From Kiloniellales bacterium (GTDB taxonomy: Bacteria > Pseudomonadota > Alphaproteobacteria > Kiloniellales > JAKSDN01), in the NCBI GenBank assembly GCA_022360075.1, contig JAKSDN010000171.1:1-6829 (forward strand): a stretch of DNA of 6,829 nucleotides. Direction: 5' to 3'. A program made the position numbers and the translations under genes. A model generated the notes under the pieces. It did no database searches, was not told the DNA's origin, and saw only the letters and a program-made list of their open reading frames with translations. Shown here in pieces: positions 5,391 to 6,829 of the stretch. Every line of letters starts with the position of its first letter. The first letter of the stretch is position 1.

Positions 5391-6317
5391 TTGTCAAGCC
5401 AGAGCATGGGACCTGCCGCCTGGGCGCTTCTGGTCGCGCTCTCCGTCGTCTGGGGCGGCTCCTTCTTTTTCGTCGAGGTGGCGCTGCGCGAGCTCGGACC
5501 CTTCACCATCGTGCTGGGGCGGATCGGCTTCGCCGCCCTGGCGCTGCTGCTGCTGGTGGCCTTCACCGGGCAAGCGATGCCCCGCGACCGCGCGACCTGG
5601 GGCGCCTTCTTCGTCATGGGCGGGCTCAATAACCTGATCCCCTTCAGCCTGATCACCTGGGGCCAGGTTTCGATCGAAAGCGGCCTGGCCTCGATCCTGA
5701 ACGCCACGACGCCGCTCTTCGCCGTCGTGCTCGCCCACTTCCTGACCGCCGACGAGCGCATGACGCCGAACCGCTTGGCCGGTGTCCTGATCGGCCTGGC
5801 CGGCGTCGCCGTGCTGATCGGCCCCGAGGCCCTCGACGGCCTGGGCGCCACCGGCCTCGGCCAGATTGCCATCCTCGGCGCGGCGCTCTCCTACGCCTTC
5901 GCCGGAATCTACGGCCGGCGCCTCAGGCACCTGCCCGTCGCCGCCGCCGCCGCCGGCATGCTGACGGCCTCGACCTTCCAGGTGCTGCCGCTGGCTCTGG
6001 TGCTGGAGACGCCCTTCGCCGTCCTGCCCGGGCTCGCGACCTGGGGGGCGATCCTGGGCATCGCGCTGCTCAGCACGGCGCTCGCCTACCTGCTCTACTT
6101 CCGCATTCTGGCTCTGGCGGGGGCGACCAACCTGCTGCTGGTCACCTTCCTGATCCCGGTCAGCGCGCTCTTCCTCGGCATCGCCTTCCTCGACGAGCGG
6201 CCCGGTTGGACTGCTTTCGCCGGGATGGCCCTGATCTTCGCCGGGCTCGCGGCGGTCGATGGGCGGCTGTGGGGTGTCTTGAGGCGTCGAGGGCACAGGC
6301 CACAGGGTGCGCGGTGA
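5391..6317 (+). CDS. EamA/DMT superfamily transporter
   Basis: 308 aa with about ten hydrophobic segments, roughly at residues 9-30, 37-58, 69-91, 97-119, 127-146, 155-174, 185-205, 216-238, 243-265 and 272-290. This is the two-EamA-repeat layout of drug/metabolite transporters in the inner membrane. Repeat 1 has WGGSFFFVEVALRELGPF (21-38) and SILNATTPLFAVVLAHFLTADE (101-122). Repeat 2 ends with the matching LIPVSALFLGIAFLDE (254-269). The C-terminus is short and basic (RRRGHRPQGAR). Members export or import amino acids, nucleobases, sugars or drugs, and the substrate cannot be told from sequence. TTG 5391 is chosen because of its strong ribosome-binding site; starting at ATG 5406 would remove only five residues. 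It is co-directional with the nucleoside hydrolase, so a link to purine or pyrimidine products is possible but unproven. Confidence 0.9.
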   Translation: MSSQSMGPAAWALLVALSVVWGGSFFFVEVALRELGPFTIVLGRIGFAALALLLLVAFTGQAMPRDRATWGAFFVMGGLNNLIPFSLITWGQVSIESGLASILNATTPLFAVVLAHFLTADERMTPNRLAGVLIGLAGVAVLIGPEALDGLGATGLGQIAILGAALSYAFAGIYGRRLRHLPVAAAAAGMLTASTFQVLPLALVLETPFAVLPGLATWGAILGIALLSTALAYLLYFRILALAGATNLLLVTFLIPVSALFLGIAFLDERPGWTAFAGMALIFAGLAAVDGRLWGVLRRRGHRPQGAR

Positions 6318-6341
6318 GACTCCCTGTCGCCACCATTGAAC

Positions 6342-6447
6342 TGTCATTGCCGGGCGGGCGAAGCCCGAGCGCTTCGCGCTCCCGGCAATCCATCGGGGTC
6401 CGAGTCTCGGGCCCAAATGGAGCCTCGGGTCAAGCCCGAGGGTGACA
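6342..6447. repeat. Palindromic intergenic repeat, related second type
   Basis: A 106-bp element between convergent genes. TGTCA (6342-6346) and TGACA (6443-6447) bound it. The left arm is ATTGCCGGG (6346-6354) paired with CCCGGCAAT (6381-6389), enclosing two adjoining 5-bp hairpins, CGGGC-GAA-GCCCG (6355-6367) and AGCGC-TTC-GCGCT (6368-6380), with no unpaired base between stems. The middle is TCCAT/ATGGA (6389-6393, 6417-6421) around a stem at 6396-6414. The right part is CCTCGGG-TCAAG-CCCGAGG (6423-6441). It shares GTCATTGC and GCAATCCA with the other two elements but differs inside. A role in ending transcription from both sides is inferred from position. Confidence 0.8.
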
Positions 6448-6472
6448 AACGACTAGGGATCACCACAGGTGC

Positions 6473-6485
6473 ATCTCGACGAGAT
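6473..6485. other. Short dyad ATCTCG-A-CGAGAT near the htpG 3' end
   Basis: A perfect 6-bp inverted repeat with a one-base centre, lying 25 bases downstream of the htpG stop on the minus strand. As RNA it could form only a short hairpin and no T run follows, so it is a poor terminator. Convergent transcription makes an operator unlikely too. Confidence 0.2.
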
Positions 6486-6510
6486 ACGCCCGTAGCGCCA
6501 CAGGCTTTCC

Positions 6511-6829
6511 CTAAACCGGCCCCAATCCCTTGGCCACCAGCGTCGAGAGCCGCTGGGCGAAGGCGGCGGGGTCGGGCAGCGGCTCGCCTTCCAGGATTCG
6601 GGCCTGGTCGAGCAGTAGGCGCGCGACCTCCTCCAGGTCACCCGCAGCGCCGTCCTCGCCGATGCGCTGGGCGAGACGCTTGACCAGAGGGTGATCGGGA
6701 TTGATCTCGAGGATGCGCGGCACGCCCTTGTCGAGCTGCTTGTGCTGCTTCAAGAGGCGCTCGAGGTGGATGTCCATATCGCCCTCGTCGGCGACCAGGC
6801 AGACCGCGCTGTCGGTCAGCCGCTGCGAG
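6511..6829 (-). CDS. htpG: Chaperone HtpG (Hsp90), C-terminal part, cut by the window edge
   Basis: About 105 codons of the 3' end, running off the right edge; full-length HtpG is about 620-630 aa. The visible part starts at SQRLTDSAVCLVADEGD and contains LERLLKQHKQ, ILEINPDHPLVKRL and VARLLLDQA. These match the C-terminal dimerisation domain of HtpG; E. coli has the equivalent FELNPDHVLVKR and LLLDQA. The protein ends normally at GLGPV with a TAG stop, so the C-terminus is intact. HtpG is a cytosolic ATP-dependent chaperone dimer; its ATPase and middle domains lie outside this window. It is convergent with the transporter gene, with the third repeat element in the 193-bp gap. No classic intrinsic terminator is visible. 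Promoter and heat-shock control cannot be judged from here. Confidence 0.95.
   Translation of the reverse strand, partial: SQRLTDSAVCLVADEGDMDIHLERLLKQHKQLDKGVPRILEINPDHPLVKRLAQRIGEDGAAGDLEEVARLLLDQARILEGEPLPDPAAFAQRLSTLVAKGLGPV

Noticed and set aside
5394..6416. Minus-strand open frame (340 codons) opposite the transporter
   Set aside because: Low-complexity Gln/Glu/Gly/Arg-rich translation and no ribosome-binding site; a shadow of the membrane protein gene.
1429..6447. CRISPR array or transposon ends
   Set aside because: The repeats are few, far apart, palindromic and of unequal length, with no cas gene, transposase or target-site duplication visible.

Overview
The window is GC-rich, densely coding chromosomal DNA from an alphaproteobacterium. 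A Rhodospirillales-like lineage is my best guess, based on GC-rich codon use, the close HtpG and DUF1223 matches to alphaproteobacterial proteins as I remember them, and palindromic repeats of the GTCATTGCGAGC type. The genus cannot be read from the sequence. There is no tRNA, rRNA, CRISPR array, transposase or phage gene.

Layout, left to right. (1) Positions 1-156 are an AT-richer leader with a small dyad and a TATAAC box inside a palindrome. (2) Positions 157-1387 hold a two-gene + strand operon: an alpha/beta hydrolase with an aspartate nucleophile, then, 19 bp later, a small glyoxalase-like VOC protein. (3) Positions 1388-1578 hold a palindromic repeat and a terminator-like hairpin between convergent genes. 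(4) Positions 1579-2190 encode a minus-strand histidine phosphatase starting with GTG. (5) Positions 2191-2307 are a divergent promoter region with an 11-bp inverted repeat. (6) Positions 2308-3186 encode a bacterial transglutaminase-like cysteine protease. (7) Positions 3285-4067 encode an exported thioredoxin-like DUF1223 protein. (8) Positions 4068-4341 hold a second repeat of the same family and a structured leader. (9) Positions 4342-5307 encode a nucleoside hydrolase. (10) Positions 5391-6317 encode an EamA/DMT transporter starting with TTG. (11) Positions 6318-6510 hold a third, related but different palindromic element. (12) From 6511 to the right edge lies the C-terminal end of the chaperone gene htpG, on the minus strand.

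Most of these are ordinary accessory-metabolism and housekeeping genes with little sign of a shared pathway. The hydrolase/VOC pair is the only tight operon and may form a small catabolic or detoxification unit. The nucleoside hydrolase and the transporter are co-directional and 83 bp apart, so nucleoside salvage with export or uptake of a product is possible but unproven.

The most notable structure is non-coding. Three palindromic elements in under 7 kb seem to be built from one arm module bounded by ATTGC and GCAAT. The arm is 22 bp in its short form and 44-45 bp in an expanded form that can fold as a three-way junction. I see no convincing new protein system in this window.
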